This document shows positions 21,435 through 31,594 of a DNA stretch of 64,000 bases, piece by piece (position 1 is the stretch's first letter; the number at the start of each line of letters is the position of its first letter). A model generated the notes under the pieces. It saw only the letters and a list, made by a program, of their open reading frames with translations, did not search any database and had not been told where the DNA came from. The translations under genes were made by a program, and so were the position numbers. Location: assembly GCA_963575745.1 (NCBI GenBank), contig CAUYUJ010019287.1, forward strand, positions 7,501 to 71,500. Direction: 5' to 3'. Source of the stretch: Prorocentrum cordatum. Taxonomy: Eukaryota > Sar > Dinophyceae > Prorocentrales > Prorocentraceae.

Positions 21435-21600
21435 TAGTAAGGATGGGCAACCTTCCCAAGGGTACCCCTTGCATCCTCGCCTCCTCGGTCCATCCTTGGC
21501 CACATTCGTCGGCCGCGCCCCGCTCGAGAAGCTTCGGCATGGGCGTCCAAGGCCCTTGCATCCTCCTCGTGCATCCTTATGATACGGGCCGACTGTAAGC
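21435..21600 (+). repeat. Dispersed repeat R, copy 1
   Basis: cctcgcctcctcggtccatc, gctcgagaagctt and tgggcgtccaaggcccttgc recur in reverse complement at 26000-26205. Confidence 0.55.
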
Positions 21601-21782
21601 CATGTCGGGGCCCCAAGATCGGGGGCGGCAAAGAGGGGGGCGTCCAAGAGGGGGAGGTGGGGGGGCGCAACTCATGGCCGGCGGCATGTGCGCGGCCAAG
21701 GGGGGGCCAGGGACGCAATGAAGAAAATAGAGGCGCCGTGAAATCTGAGGAAACATTATGGCCGACGCCATGATACATAGTC

Positions 21783-21931
21783 TTAGGTTTTGCATGTTCC
21801 CCTACAGGGGGATGTTGGACGAACAATGAAAAATACCCACACACACACACACAAAAAACAACAAAAATACCAAAAGAAACAAAACATCGTCCCCATACGC
21901 CCTTCTAGAGAGGGACGCAGGCCCGACTTAA
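21783..21931. mobile_element. Family A element with a (CA) expansion
   Basis: Right end gcccgactta is intact. Left end is diverged (ttaggttttgcatgttcccc). A (CA)n tract at 21837-21853 lies within. Flanks acatagtc and ccctagtc match at five of eight positions. Confidence 0.6.
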
Positions 21932-22099
21932 CCCTAGTCATGACCCACCTCTTTGCCGCCCTCGATTCCCGCGCATCCTTATGATACGTTACCAGCCTGG
22001 AACATACCCCTATCCCTATGTTGGGCATCGCATCGTCACGATGGCGATCTTAGGGATTTCCTCAGTTTCTGAGGGTGCACCCCTAAGATTGTCATCTCC

Positions 22100-22330
22100 T
22101 TTTAGCGTGTCAATCTTATCAGGGGGACGTAAGACCTGGGTACAGGGGACTCGGAACTCCCCGACGAGGTCGTCAAAAAAATGACGAGGCCGAGCCTGCA
22201 TTTTGACGAGGCCTCCCGCTGCAGACATCCCGAGAAACTCCTCCTCGTCAAAATCCGAGGCGCGGTCGTCAAAAAACGATGGCGAACCCGAGTCCTGGCA
22301 AACCCGGGTCTTACGCTCCCTCGATCTTTG
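22100..22330. repeat. Short inverted and direct repeats around gtcgtcaaaaaa
   Basis: gaggtcgtcaaaaaaatgacg (about 22165) recurs as gcggtcgtcaaaaaacgatgg (22262), with cgtcaaaa words between. Confidence 0.4.
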
Positions 22331-22359
22331 CCGCCCTCGAGTCTCGCGCATCCTTCTGC

Positions 22360-22935
22360 TACGGCCTCCTGCCCAACAGCGGCCGCTGTTGGCTTGGGAC
22401 AACATTTGTTGTTGGGCATAGTGCCCATTCTTTCGGTACCCATGTCGGGCGTCCAAACTGTAGCGTGTCAATCTTAGGGGCTGGGATAAGTTCGAGGCTG
22501 GTGAGTACGGCCCGGCTGCAAGCCACCTCGGGGCCCCAGGACGGTGCGGTGACGGCCCTGAGCGGTGCCCTCGGGCTCCTCCCCAGCGACCTCCGCGGCA
22601 CGGGTCCGGGCCAGGTCCCCAGCCCGCGCGGCCACGCGGCATCCCCACCGACTTCCTTGATTTGGACGCCCGAAATGGGTACGGAAAGAATGGGTACAAT
22701 GCCCAACAGCAAATGTTGTCCCAAACCAACAGCGGCCGCTGTTGGGCAGGCGGCCTTCTGTCTCGAATGGACACAGGCCGCGGCGGCGCGGACAGCGAGC
22801 CCTGTTCAAAATGAACAGGAACTGCTGTTGGGCATTGCACCCATTCTTTCCGTACCCATTTCGGGCGTCCAGAGGGTCCGGGTCAGGTCCCCAGCCCGCG
22901 CGGCCACGCGGCATCCCCACCGACTTCCTTGAGCC
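22360..22935. repeat. Nested inverted repeat, arms about 95 bp
   Basis: 22361-22455 (cctgcccaacagcggccgct ... ggtacccatgtcgggcgtcc) recurs in reverse complement at 22667-22760. A third, direct partial copy is at 22820-22875. The phrase gcggcatccccaccgacttc follows twice (22638 and 22909). Confidence 0.75.
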
Positions 22936-22974
22936 GGAACCGACCGTCCCGGCATGACCATAGGCCTACCATGG

Positions 22975-23135
22975 GATTTTCGACGAGAAAGATGATAACA
23001 ATAATACCCCAGAAAGGTAAAGAAATACGCAAAAAAAAGAGTCCCCAGACTATTCTTGGGCCATTTTGGGATGATTTTTGGGTATGTTTAATTTTCCGTC
23101 GAAAATCCACCTGTAGGGGGACAGGCCCAACTCAA
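22975..23135. mobile_element. Family A element, 5-prime truncated
   Basis: Interior gattttcgacgagaaag-like and right end tgtagggggacaggcccaac. It lies between two copies of the start of family C (22926-22973 and 23150). Confidence 0.6.
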
Positions 23136-23149
23136 GCGGAATCCCCACC

Positions 23150-23600
23150 GACTTCCTTGAGCCAGGACCGACCGTCTCGGCATTCCTATAGGCCTACCAC
23201 GACAAGTACTGAGAGCCTGAAGGTTACTGTAACATGAGCCCGACGTCTTAAAACACGACGGTCTCAGCCAGAAATGTTCTGAGAACACATCGTGCAGACC
23301 ACAAAGGGTTCTTAGAACATTCCTTGGTGGGCCTATGGGCGAGCCAAGACAACTCGCCACTCTTTGGCTTACTACACGACCAAGATCAGCCAGCATCGAA
23401 CCGGGAAATCGGATCGCATCGGAATGTAAATCGGGTCGAGCCGCATCGGCACGGAGCCGGACTCGAATCGACACGGCCGCGCCAAGACGCACAATAACGC
23501 CATGCAAACGTCGGGCAGAATCGGATCGAAAGAACGTCGGAATCGGATCGGATCAAGCCGACCGGAATCGGTATCGAATTGGATCGATCAGATCGCAGTG
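23150..23600 (+). mobile_element. Family C element, long copy
   Basis: Begins aggaccgaccgtctcggcat, contains gggttcttagaacattcctt, and continues into an atcggatcgg-rich tail shared with 10.5-10.7 kb. Confidence 0.6.
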
Positions 23601-24720
23601 GATCCTGCACGGTGCGGACGCTACACCGCCTAGGGGATGCTGCAGGGCAGCCCGGGCGAGAGAGAGCCATGGTGAGCCTCGACGTGCAGATCCTCCTGGA
23701 GCCCTCGCCGTCCACGCCCTTTTCTTGGGAAGCAACCCATGGAAGATTCTAGTCTTCCCAATGGTGCCCAATAGCGCGCCCAATCGCGGGCAACACGAAG
23801 ACAATGTACCTCCCCCACATGGTGCCATTGGGCGCTATGGTCGCAATTGGCGGCGTTTGAACGCTATTCGGCGCTACCTGGGCGCAATTCGCCGGAATAC
23901 ATATATATATATATATATATATATAGAACATGCAATCCAAGACGGGCGAGAACTATAGTGATGTGCTATCGTACTTCTCACCCTCCAAAGAGGAAGGCCG
24001 TCATCACAGACTGTGTCGCTGTTCGCGACGCCCGAGGCGGTCGCAGAGGAGGCCACCCAACCCCCCGGGAGCATCCGCACCCCGATCTGAATGTCATCGG
24101 GTGCCTTCGAGCTGTCGACACGCATACGAACCTACACTCCTCCATGTGGACCCCACTCCTTGCCCCCAGCGGCTTCGAAGCAGTGGATACACACACGCAG
24201 AGGCACACACACACACACACACACCATGCACCCTTTGTTTTACGTCCACACGCGCGTCCAGGCAACCCGGGCCGCTGCGGAGTTGCGCACTGCCCCGCAT
24301 GCACGAGGCGGGAAGAGGACGAGGAGCGGCCGCAGAGAACGGAGCGGCGCAACGAGGGCGCACCCGCGCGGCGAGGCCGCGGGGAGCGCGCGGGGCGGCC
24401 AGGCCGCAGGGCAGCCCCTGGCAGCGAGCGCGGGGCGGCGTCGCGGGCGCACCCACGGGGGGGAGCCGGCAGCCACAGCGCAAGCAAGTGTGTGTGTGGG
24501 GGGGCACACACATTTTCACACACCAACACACACACACGTTGAACCTACACATCCCGAAACGTCGCACGACGAGGTTAATTACAATGCTGGCGCCGAGTGC
24601 GACATCGTGCCGCACGGGCGCACCGACAGCCCCGAGGCGCAGTTGCGACAGCGTGGCGTCCCACGCGCCGACTGCTGGCATTCGGCGGCGAGCGAGGGGG
24701 TGATGTGAGAAGGGGCGGGC
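23601..24720. other. No gene recognised; (TA) and (CA) tracts
   Basis: (TA)n 23897-23928; (CA)n 24187-24224; CA-rich 24505-24540; GC-rich 24310-24480. No coding-like frame. Confidence 0.4.
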
Positions 24721-24724
24721 CCTC

Positions 24725-24964
24725 TCAGAAGGCTCCGAAGTCGCCCGGCCTTCTGAGAAGTGTTCTAAGCCTTCGCAGAAGGCGCGAGGGCTTCTGAGAA
24801 GCCTCGCGAAAGAGACGCTGACGACCACGAGCTGCGTGAGCAATCATCGCTCCGAGCTCGGCGCCACTCTTGATGGCCCAATCGACAATCGCCCTGTCGC
24901 TCAACTCGGTGAACTCGGGGTGATCCTTGCTGCCGTGGCCAGCAGACACAGATCCCGGGGACAT
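24725..24964 (-). CDS. Exon-like ORF, 79 aa, unknown
   Basis: The frame starts at an ATG (24964) six bases after a possible acceptor (CGGCAG). The first 50 residues look like protein (HPEFTELSDRAIVDWAIKSG, then AELGAMIAHAARGRQRLF), with about 70% of codons ending in G or C. The last 30 residues are encoded by a degenerate CTTCTGAGAAG minisatellite (24725-24815) and are probably not coding, so an exon end near 24820-24840 is more likely. Function unknown. Confidence 0.35.
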   Translation of the reverse strand: MSPGSVSAGHGSKDHPEFTELSDRAIVDWAIKSGAELGAMIAHAARGRQRLFREASQKPSRLLRRLRTLLRRPGDFGAF

Positions 24965-25096
24965 GCTGCTCTGCCGAGGCGAGGGGGGATGGCGGAGAGG
25001 TGGGCGCATCGGAGAGTGGATTGAGATGGGATGAGGGGAGGGAAGAGGCGGAGAAGGGAGGGGGGGAGCAGCAGCACGGCTGCGCATATGTGCTTA

Positions 25097-25287
25097 CATG
25101 CCTTCAAGAAGGTGCCCGGATGAAAAGAGCGAACCATCTCTATGACCATTCCCCTCGCGATCAGGTACAATTCTCTCGAGAATCCTTTCCCATGCGCGCC
25201 TTCGATGTACCACGGTCCGTGAGATAGCAGTGATGCACGCCGCTTTGCATGCGGGTCCGAAGGCGCATCGCTGATGCTCTGAAGCAT
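25097..25287 (-). CDS. Possible exon upstream of the 24.9-kb ORF
   Basis: Minus-strand frame with LLSHGPWYIEGAHGKGFSRE, LYLIARGMVIEMVRSF and GTFLKACK, the last directly followed by GTAAGC-like bases that could be a donor. A plausible acceptor (TTCATAG) lies near 25307. It is in the right place and strand to splice to 24725-24964. Two other frames are also open, so the call is weak. Confidence 0.25.
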
Positions 25288-25644
25288 ATGGCAACGAATG
25301 CTATGAATGTAATATGCCTTTCGAGTTCCGTGTCCCTGCTCTTGATCGTGAGCATGGGAAGGCTCAAGCGAGCCTGATTCATCTTGCCAAGGGTTTCACT
25401 GCATGTTCAACCCCATTGCGATTGCTTGCGCGCCTTCCCGGGACGATGGGGACCCCCGGGCGTGCCGAGAATGGGTGGTCGCTTACTGCTTCCCCGTGCC
25501 GAGAGAAATGCGGCTGAGTTAGACCGCGTTGGCGGTGCGGCACCACGCCGTCTTGAGAAGGCCAGGCTGAAACCACCCAGGGATGAGGTCCCAACCAGAG
25601 GGGGAGATGAAACACTGGCTGGCGGGGCGTTCTCGTAAGACTCC

Positions 25645-25872
25645 TCAAAAAAAGTGGTCCTTGCAGCGCATCTTGCAGAGTGCACGCAAAAAGGATGAAC
25701 ACCAACCCAAGTCTTCATTCGTGGTCGAAGCGACCGTTGGCACCACCAGGAGAGACGAAGAGAACTCCACCAAAACACTCCGCACCCCTAGAGTTTCAGC
25801 ATCTGCCTGCAATACATGCTCGGGTGTCGCGATGCCGACCCCTGTCAACAGCAAGCTCCTCCAAGAATCCAT
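25645..25872 (-). CDS. Possible small ORF, 75 aa
   Basis: Minus-strand frame starting MDSWRSLLLTGVGIATPEHV and continuing through a Ser/Val-rich stretch to a Cys-containing C-terminus (ALCKMRCKDHFF). The local base composition is near even and another open frame overlaps it, so coding is uncertain. No family recognised. Confidence 0.2.
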   Translation of the reverse strand: MDSWRSLLLTGVGIATPEHVLQADAETLGVRSVLVEFSSSLLVVPTVASTTNEDLGWCSSFLRALCKMRCKDHFF

Positions 25873-25999
25873 CCAGCCAGTCGAACGTGCCCTCGTCCGG
25901 AATGGCGACAGGGAACAGCACCTGCCAGCTTATGTGAGAGTTAGGCCCTCCCCTTCACAGCTTCTTCGAATCCACGCGACTGCGCACGCTGTCTCCTCG

Positions 26000-26205
26000 T
26001 GCAGTCCACCCGTACCAGAAGGACGCACGGTAAGGATGCGAGGGCCCTGGACGCCCATTTCCGAGCTTCTCGAGCGGGAGGCGGCCAACGGAAGTCCAGA
26101 AGTCCGCGCTCAGAGGGCCTGACTTCAGCCTTTTCCTTCGGCCAAGGACGGACCGAGGAGGCGAGGCTGCAAGGGCACCCCTGGGAGTGTTGCCCATCTG
26201 CGGGA
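26000..26205 (-). repeat. Dispersed repeat R, copy 2 (inverted)
   Basis: Reverse complement of the 21435-21600 repeat, about 70% by eye, with a 35-bp insertion. Confidence 0.5.
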
Positions 26206-26208
26206 CGG

Positions 26209-26391
26209 GAAAATGACCACAGCCACTGCTTCTTGTTTGCGCCGCCTTCCAGCCGGCCTAAAAAAGAAGCAGTGGTTGTGGTCATTTCCCTGGTGCCAAG
26301 CTTAACGAAACTGACCACAACCACTGCTTTGTTTCTGCTGGCTGGAAGGCGGCAACAAAAGAAAAGCAGTGGCCGTGGTCGTTTTCACGTC
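26209..26391. mobile_element. Pair of inverted hairpin elements
   Basis: First hairpin: tgaccacagccactgcttctt (26211) with its complement agaagcagtggttgtggtca (26263). A second, inverted copy follows (26310-26391). Loop sequence cgccttccagccggc in the first is ctggaaggcggc in the second. Confidence 0.75.
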
Positions 26392-26574
26392 CCGTACCAT
26401 CCTTCCTGTGCGGGTAGACTGCCTGCCGAGCGCCGCTCCCCTGCTCACCCCCAGCCTGCAGGGACGCCCGCACGACCGGCGAGAGCGCACGCGCGGGGGC
26501 GAGGCAACGAAGGGGGGAAAGAGAACGGATGCCTCAAATCCCTGGGAACGCGCCGCGGTGGGATCTACGCCACG

Positions 26575-26725
26575 AGTATATATATATGTGTGTATATGCA
26601 TATGTGTACACATATATAGATGTATACATATATGTGTATATATGTGTGTGTGTATATTTCGAATCCATGAATATGTACACATGGTTATATATGGGTATCT
26701 ATGTATATATATACACAGAGACACC
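26575..26725. repeat. (TA)/(TATG) microsatellite
   Basis: Interrupted TATATG/TACACA tract; another short (TA) tract is at 26851-26866. Confidence 0.85.
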
Positions 26726-26877
26726 CTCCGACAAACTTTGCATGTACCTTCAGGGAGGGCGGCTGGTGTAGAGTCTCGCTGGCTGCCAGAGGGGATTCGT
26801 ACACCGCCACACTCACATGAGGCCTAGGAACAATCCCATGGAGGGTGCCTTTGTATATATATATATACAAACTATAA

Positions 26878-27072
26878 TCAAGTCGGGCCTGTCCCCCTAC
26901 AGGGGGATTTTCGACGAAAAATTAAAGCAATACCCAAAAAAATACACCAAAAAGGTCAAACAATACTGAAACAATTGTCCCCCGACTATTTGCGGATTAG
27001 TTTTTGATTATTTTTGGGATATTTTGAATTTTCCGTCGAAAAGCCCCCTGCAGGGGGACACGCCCGACTTAA
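26878..27072. mobile_element. Family A element, best copy, 195 bp
   Basis: Exact 8-bp target duplication aactataa (26870-26877 and 27073-27080). Ends tcaagtcgggcctgtccccc and its near reverse complement finishing gcccgacttaa; the TIR is about 40 bp. No coding capacity. Confidence 0.9.
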
Positions 27073-27269
27073 AACTATAACTATTTGTGGCGGAGGATTT
27101 GGACCCGGATCCTGGGCCTGCTGCCGAGTGCCAGCGCTCCCTCCCGAGTCGTTCTAGGACGGCCCCTGGGCCCGGGGAGGCCCCTGGGAGTGCGAGAGAC
27201 GCGCCGAGCAGATCTCCGGGGCCCCCCGAATTCTTCCCGGACCCGCTCTCGTGCGTGCTGACCGGAAAA

Positions 27270-27572
27270 GAAGGAGGAGGAGGAGGAGGAGGAGGAGGAG
27301 GAGGAGGAGGAGCAGGAGCAGGAGCAGGAGGAGGAGGAGGAGGAGGAGAGGAGGAGGAGAGAGAGATGAGGAGGAGGAGGAGAGAGGAGGAGGAGGAGGA
27401 GGAGCCAGTAGGAGGAGGAGGAGGAGGAGGAGGAGGAGGAGGAGGAGGAGGAAGAGGAGCCAGTAGGAGGAGGAGGAGGAGGAGGAGGAGGAGGAGAGGA
27501 GGAGGAGGAGGAGGAGGGAGGGAGGAGGAGAGGAGGAGGGGGAGGGGGAGGGGGAGGGGGAGGGGAAGGGGG
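27270..27572. repeat. (GGA)n purine tract
   Basis: About 300 bp of purine triplets with a duplicated agccagtaggaggag word, ending in ggaggggg units. Confidence 0.95.
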
Positions 27573-27599
27573 GTCTTGCGGATTCCGTGGGCGCGGCTC

Positions 27600-28030
27600 T
27601 CACAGCGCGCGGCGCCTTTTAGGTATCGGCACCGCCTGCCTAACTCCTCCTTTCTGGGGTGCCGTTTTGGCACGTTCTGGTCGAGTCAAGAGCGACGACG
27701 ACGACGAAAAAGTCCGTCGGGACGGCGACGACGACGTCGCCCCCAGACCTTCGCAGTCAGAGTTTGCCACGACTCGGGAGCCAGGTCTCCTGATCAGATG
27801 TATGAGCAGAAGCCCGCAAGTCCCCAGGGTCCTCCGACGCCTCCAGTGGCCAAACATTTTGTCAGATCCACAAGCCACCGTCTTCGATACGCACAACCCT
27901 CGAAGGCCAGCACGAAGGAAAGCCATTCGAACTCCGGACGTCGACGAAAGTCGGCGTCGTCGTCGCCGCGGTCTCCCCGCAGGACAGCGACCCCCAGCCC
28001 CGTCCAGAGGTGCACGGTGAGGAAACAGCT
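27600..28030. other. Unique sequence, coding doubtful
   Basis: A plus-strand frame (YEQKPASPQGPPTPPVAKHF, then Ser/Arg-rich) looks protein-like but only about 58% of its codons end in G or C, below the local average. Not called as a gene. Confidence 0.3.
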
Positions 28031-28039
28031 CCAAGGCAC

Positions 28040-28215
28040 GACGAGCCTCCGAGGAGCCTCAGGCCCAGAGCTCCGTCGGGCGTCGGAGGAGCTCAGGCCC
28101 AGAGCTCCGCCGCACCTCCGAGGCCAGAGCCAGAGGAGCCTCAGGTCCTCGGAGCCTCCGAGGGCACGTCGGAGCCTCCGAGGAGCTCAGGCACGACGAG
28201 CCTCCAGATTCGTCG
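28040..28215. repeat. GAGCCTCCGAGG minisatellite
   Basis: Degenerate 12-30 bp units containing gcctccgagg and ggcccagagctccg; a GCC/GCG-rich run follows at 28255-28305. Confidence 0.65.
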
Positions 28216-28319
28216 GGCGCCGTCGGCTGGTGCGGCGCGCCCTGAGCCTGCCGCACCTCGCGGCTGCGGCCGCGGCTGCGGCTGCGGCGGCGCCTTCTGT
28301 AGCCGCCGCCTCCCCCTCA

Positions 28320-28427
28320 GAGTAAAAAATATTGGACAAAATGCCCAAGCATGCTCAAACATCGTCCTCCGACTATTTGTTGCATGTTTGGGAATCTTCC
28401 TCCTGAAGAGGGACACGCCCGACTTAA
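28320..28427. mobile_element. Family A element, 5-prime truncated
   Basis: Right end gagggacacgcccgacttaa intact; left terminal repeat absent. Confidence 0.6.
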
Positions 28428-28430
28428 CTC

Positions 28431-28930
28431 TGGACCTGTCCAGAGCGCATTCTGACCAGGACCTTGAGGTGGATCCGGCCGTGGCGACCAGAAGCGTCCC
28501 CAGGGGCTCCAAAGCAGGCCCCACAAAATGCCGAAACCGTCGGCGTTCTTAGTCATCAAGGACGTGATGTCCAGCGCGGCGCCTCGAGCACTGCCGCCCT
28601 TCGCTACCAGGGCCGCGGCGGCGTCGGCCGAGTCGTCGTCGGCGTCGTCGTCAGTCGGCGTTTTTCCATGGCTTCCGATACTTGTCCTCACTACGGCCAA
28701 GATTTCCCCACGGCCGCCGTTTCCTCCCGCGTCGCCTTCTGACGGCCCCTGGGCCCGAAAGCGGCGCCCTGATTGTCCGCAAGCGGCGGAGAGAAACTCG
28801 GCCGCGACTCTTCCGAGGCGCGGGATGCCCGCGTCGTCAGCGGTGGCCCCCTCGGCCCAGCGCGGTGCCTTCAACCTGCCGCCCTTGGCGGCCAGGGTCG
28901 CGGCGGCGTCGGCACAGTCGCCGTCGGTGA
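28431..28930 (-). CDS. Exon-like coding segment with two DCADAAA-type repeats
   Basis: A single open minus-strand frame carries two related motifs about 98 residues apart: DCADAAATLAAKGGRLKA and, further on, DSADAAAALVAKGGSARG followed by LDITSLMTKNADGFG. About 80% or more of codons in these parts end in G or C, and the composition is protein-like (for example DDAGIPRLGRVAAEFL). A possible acceptor TGCAG ends at 28931. The frame continues at both ends into a family I element and a truncated family A element, so those extensions are not coding. The same motif occurs again at 31018-31201 on the same strand. Function unknown; the Ala/Asp-rich repeat gives no family assignment. Introns within the segment are possible. 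Confidence 0.4.
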
Positions 28931-28954
28931 CTGCAGACGGCACGTCGGAGAGGG

Positions 28955-29145
28955 ACCGGTGGAGGGGGGGAAGAGTATCGACCTGGGATCGGGGATCCAC
29001 CGCAGAGATAGACCGACGACAGGCCCCCGATGGCGACACAGCGCGATCCTGCAAGCGGGGTGGGCTCCATCGGGCCCCCATGCGGCGGTGCATGGGCGCT
29101 TGCCTGGGGGCCCATCTGCACCCACTCTGGAGGCGGTACCCCTCG
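28955..29145. mobile_element. Diverged family I element
   Basis: Shares tatcgacctgggatcggg, gacaggcccccgatggcga and agcggggtgggctccat with the 4.5-kb copy. Confidence 0.45.
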
Positions 29146-29189
29146 GATGCTGCCCCTCACGTCGTCGTCAGCGTCATCCTTCGTCGCCC

Positions 29190-29682
29190 CCCCCCCCGGC
29201 GCTAAAACAAAACCCGTCCAAAAATCTTCCAAGACATTTTCCAAAACAGCCGTCCAAAGACCTTTCAACTAAAAGTTCCGAAAACCTGCCAAGAACCTGG
29301 CAACACTTGGCGCGATCGCCCAACATACATGTCAAGAAAAACGCGAAACTGCAGAGCAATCTTCCTCTGCGGCCCGCGCTCGCTTCTGGGAGAGCGGCGC
29401 GGGGCTCCCCCCCCCTCCGTGGCGGGCGACGGAGCGCGCCGGGGGCAGGCGAGCCCAGCACCGAATCGATAGTAAGTCGGAGCGGCGCTCGCACCGACTC
29501 GGATCGGCGGACATCGGCAGCCCCGAGTCGGGAGGAGCCGAAGCGGCGGAGAACTCGGCGGAGCGGCGGGCCCTCCCTGCGAAGCCGAAAGCCTCGAGTC
29601 GGCATCCGAAGCCGCCGCGAACCGGAATCGGCATCGACATCGAAGTCGGAGTCGAACCGCATCGGAGGAATCGAAACGAGCC
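29190..29682. other. No gene seen; A-rich patch then GC-rich
   Basis: 29200-29345 is built on caaaa/ccaag words. 29570-29680 is rich in gaatcgg/gtcgga words like those at 42870-42920. Confidence 0.35.
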
Positions 29683-29865
29683 TTCGGTCGGGCCTGTCCC
29701 CCTACAGGGGGGTTTTGGGCGAAGAATGAAACATACCCCAAAAATACTCAGAAGGGATGCGCAGACTTACCCCGAAAAATAGTCCCCAGACTATGTTTTT
29801 ACTATTTTTGGATGTTCCCCGCCTTTTTCGAAGATTCCCCCTGTCGAGGGACAGTCCCGACTTAA
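29683..29865. mobile_element. Family A element, 183 bp
   Basis: Target duplication aacgagcc / aacaagcc (29675-29682 and 29866-29873), 7 of 8. Terminal repeats ttcggtcgggcctgtccccc and gacagtcccgacttaa. Confidence 0.85.
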
Positions 29866-30014
29866 AACAAGCCCTGCCAGGGGAGCGGCGCGGCAGGCGC
29901 CGCCGAGGCAGCCCCGCGCCGATGCGAGGCACCCGCGCGGGCAGGTCGAGAGCTCGTCTGCGGCGCCGTCGTCGAAGGCCCCCCAGGCTCGAGGGGGTGG
30001 GCAGGTGGGGTGGG

Positions 30015-30435
30015 GGCCTCTTCCTCCGCCTCCTCCTCCTCCTGGCTCCTCCTCCTCCTCCTCCTGGCTCCTCCTCCTCCTCCTCCTCCTCCTCCTCCTG
30101 GCTCCTCCTCTTCCTCCTCCTCCTCCTCCTCCTCCTCCTCCTCCTCCTCCTCCCTCCTACTGGCTCCTCCTCCTCCTTCCTGCTCCTCCTCCTCCTCCTC
30201 CTCCTCCTCTGGCTCCTCCTCCCCTCCTCCTCTTCGCCTCCTCCTGCTCCTCCTCCGGGCCTCCTCCTCCTCCGCCCCTCCTCTCCCTCTCCTCCCTTTT
30301 TCCTCCTCCTCCTTCCTTCTCCGCCTTCTCCTCCTCATTCTCCTCCTCCTCCCCTCCTCCGCCTCTCCTCCTCTCGCCTTCTCCTTCCTCCTCCTCCTCC
30401 TCCTCCTCCCTCCTCCTCCTCCTCCTCCTCCTCCT
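30015..30435. repeat. (CTC)n tract with ctggctcctcct units
   Basis: About 420 bp. An internal 12-30 bp higher-order unit (cctcctcctggctcctcctc) occurs several times. Confidence 0.95.
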
Positions 30436-30439
30436 GTGG

Positions 30440-30860
30440 TGAAAAACATCGTTTTAGATGGCTTTGCTTTGGGAAGAAGGAAGAGAGTAGGCATGCAGCT
30501 GGGCTCGTTCTCGAACCCCACCTTGAGATAGCTTGGAGGCGGCCAGGGGGCCTGAACTGCTTGAGACTCCAGAACAGTGGTCAGGAGGAAAGGATAAAGC
30601 CATCCGCTCGAAATCGGTCCCCGGACCCCTCCGAGGGTCCATCTGGTGCACATCATTCATCATTCTGGGGCCACAAACGGCCCTCTTAAGGCCGAAACAT
30701 ACAAAACCTTACCGACACCAGAACCTCGAGCCAGTCCTCCCATCCTACTGGCCAGAACCAATGCTGGGCCACCTCAAGGCCGCCCCCAGATGGCTCCAAC
30801 CTGGAACAACAATTACACCAGAGAAGAAATCCCAATCAACGGATGGATTTCGCTGGGAAG
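30440..30860. other. Unique sequence, no gene called
   Basis: Near-even composition. Two plus-strand frames are open but have no third-position bias. Confidence 0.35.
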
Positions 30861-30864
30861 ACCG

Positions 30865-30950
30865 GGAACCCGTGAGCCCGGGAACCCAACACCACCGGGA
30901 CCAATAACCGGGAACCCGGGAACCCGGGAACCCGGAACCCGGGAACCCAG
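30865..30950. repeat. CGGGAACCC minisatellite
   Basis: 9-bp units ccgggaacc, about eight in the last 50 bp. Confidence 0.85.
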
Positions 30951-31017
30951 CCTGCCACCAAGATCGGCGGGAAACGTTCGCCAAAGCTCTCAACTTCCGC
31001 CAGGAACCCTTCAGTGC

Positions 31018-31201
31018 AAGCACGGATTGCGGGAGAAGCGTGAGCATCCAGCTGAGCTCGTTCTGCGACCTCGTCGCTCTGGACAGCACCCTCCTCTGCT
31101 GCGATCCCCGCCCGCGCGGCGCCTCGAAGCTGCCGCCCTTCGCGGCGGGGGCCGCGGCGACGGCGCAGTCCGCCGCGGCCGCACGCCCGAGCGCCTCGGG
31201 G
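31018..31201 (-). CDS. Exon-like segment with a third DCAxAAA motif
   Basis: After a possible acceptor GGCAG (ending 31202) the minus strand reads PEALGRAAAADC, VAAAPAAKGGSFEAPRGRG and then RSQNELSWMLTLLPQSVLA. About 85% of codons end in G or C. The motif ADCAVAAAPAAKGGSFEAP matches the two motifs at 28.4-28.9 kb, suggesting one gene on the minus strand with repeated exons, or a duplicated exon. The donor near 31018 is not certain. Confidence 0.4.
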
Positions 31202-31204
31202 CTG

Positions 31205-31360
31205 CCGACAGGCCCGCGCGACGGCCGCCGTTGGCGTCGTCGTCAACGTCGTCGCCGTCGTCGCCGTCGTCGTCGCCGCAGCCGCCGCCGTCGTCGTCGT
31301 CGCCGCTGCCGCCGTTGTCGTCACTGTCGTCGTCGTTGTCGTCGCCATCGCCGAGGTTCG
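31205..31360. repeat. (CGT)n/(CGC)n microsatellite
   Basis: Triplets of cgtcgtcgccg type on the plus strand, directly upstream of the exon-like segment on the minus strand. Confidence 0.85.
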
Positions 31361-31594
31361 ACGCTTCCAAGATCGGGTCCGGAGTGTGCTGGGCGCTCTT
31401 TTGGTCGTTGTTGGGCCATCGGGGGGCGCCCCCGGCGACAACCCATCGAACTTCTGGCCAAAGCGCACCCGGGGAGGGGTCCAGGGGCCGCTCGTCGTCG
31501 TCGTGGTCGCCGTCGTCTTCGAGGAAGAGAAGGGAGGGAGGGGAGGGTCTGGATCCCCTGGCGTTCCCTCGCGCTGCTCCAACGTAAGAATCCA

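Noticed and set aside
27087-28325. 412-aa open frame
   Set aside because: Most of it is a (GGA) tract and a minisatellite. The short protein-like part has fewer G/C-ending codons than the local average.
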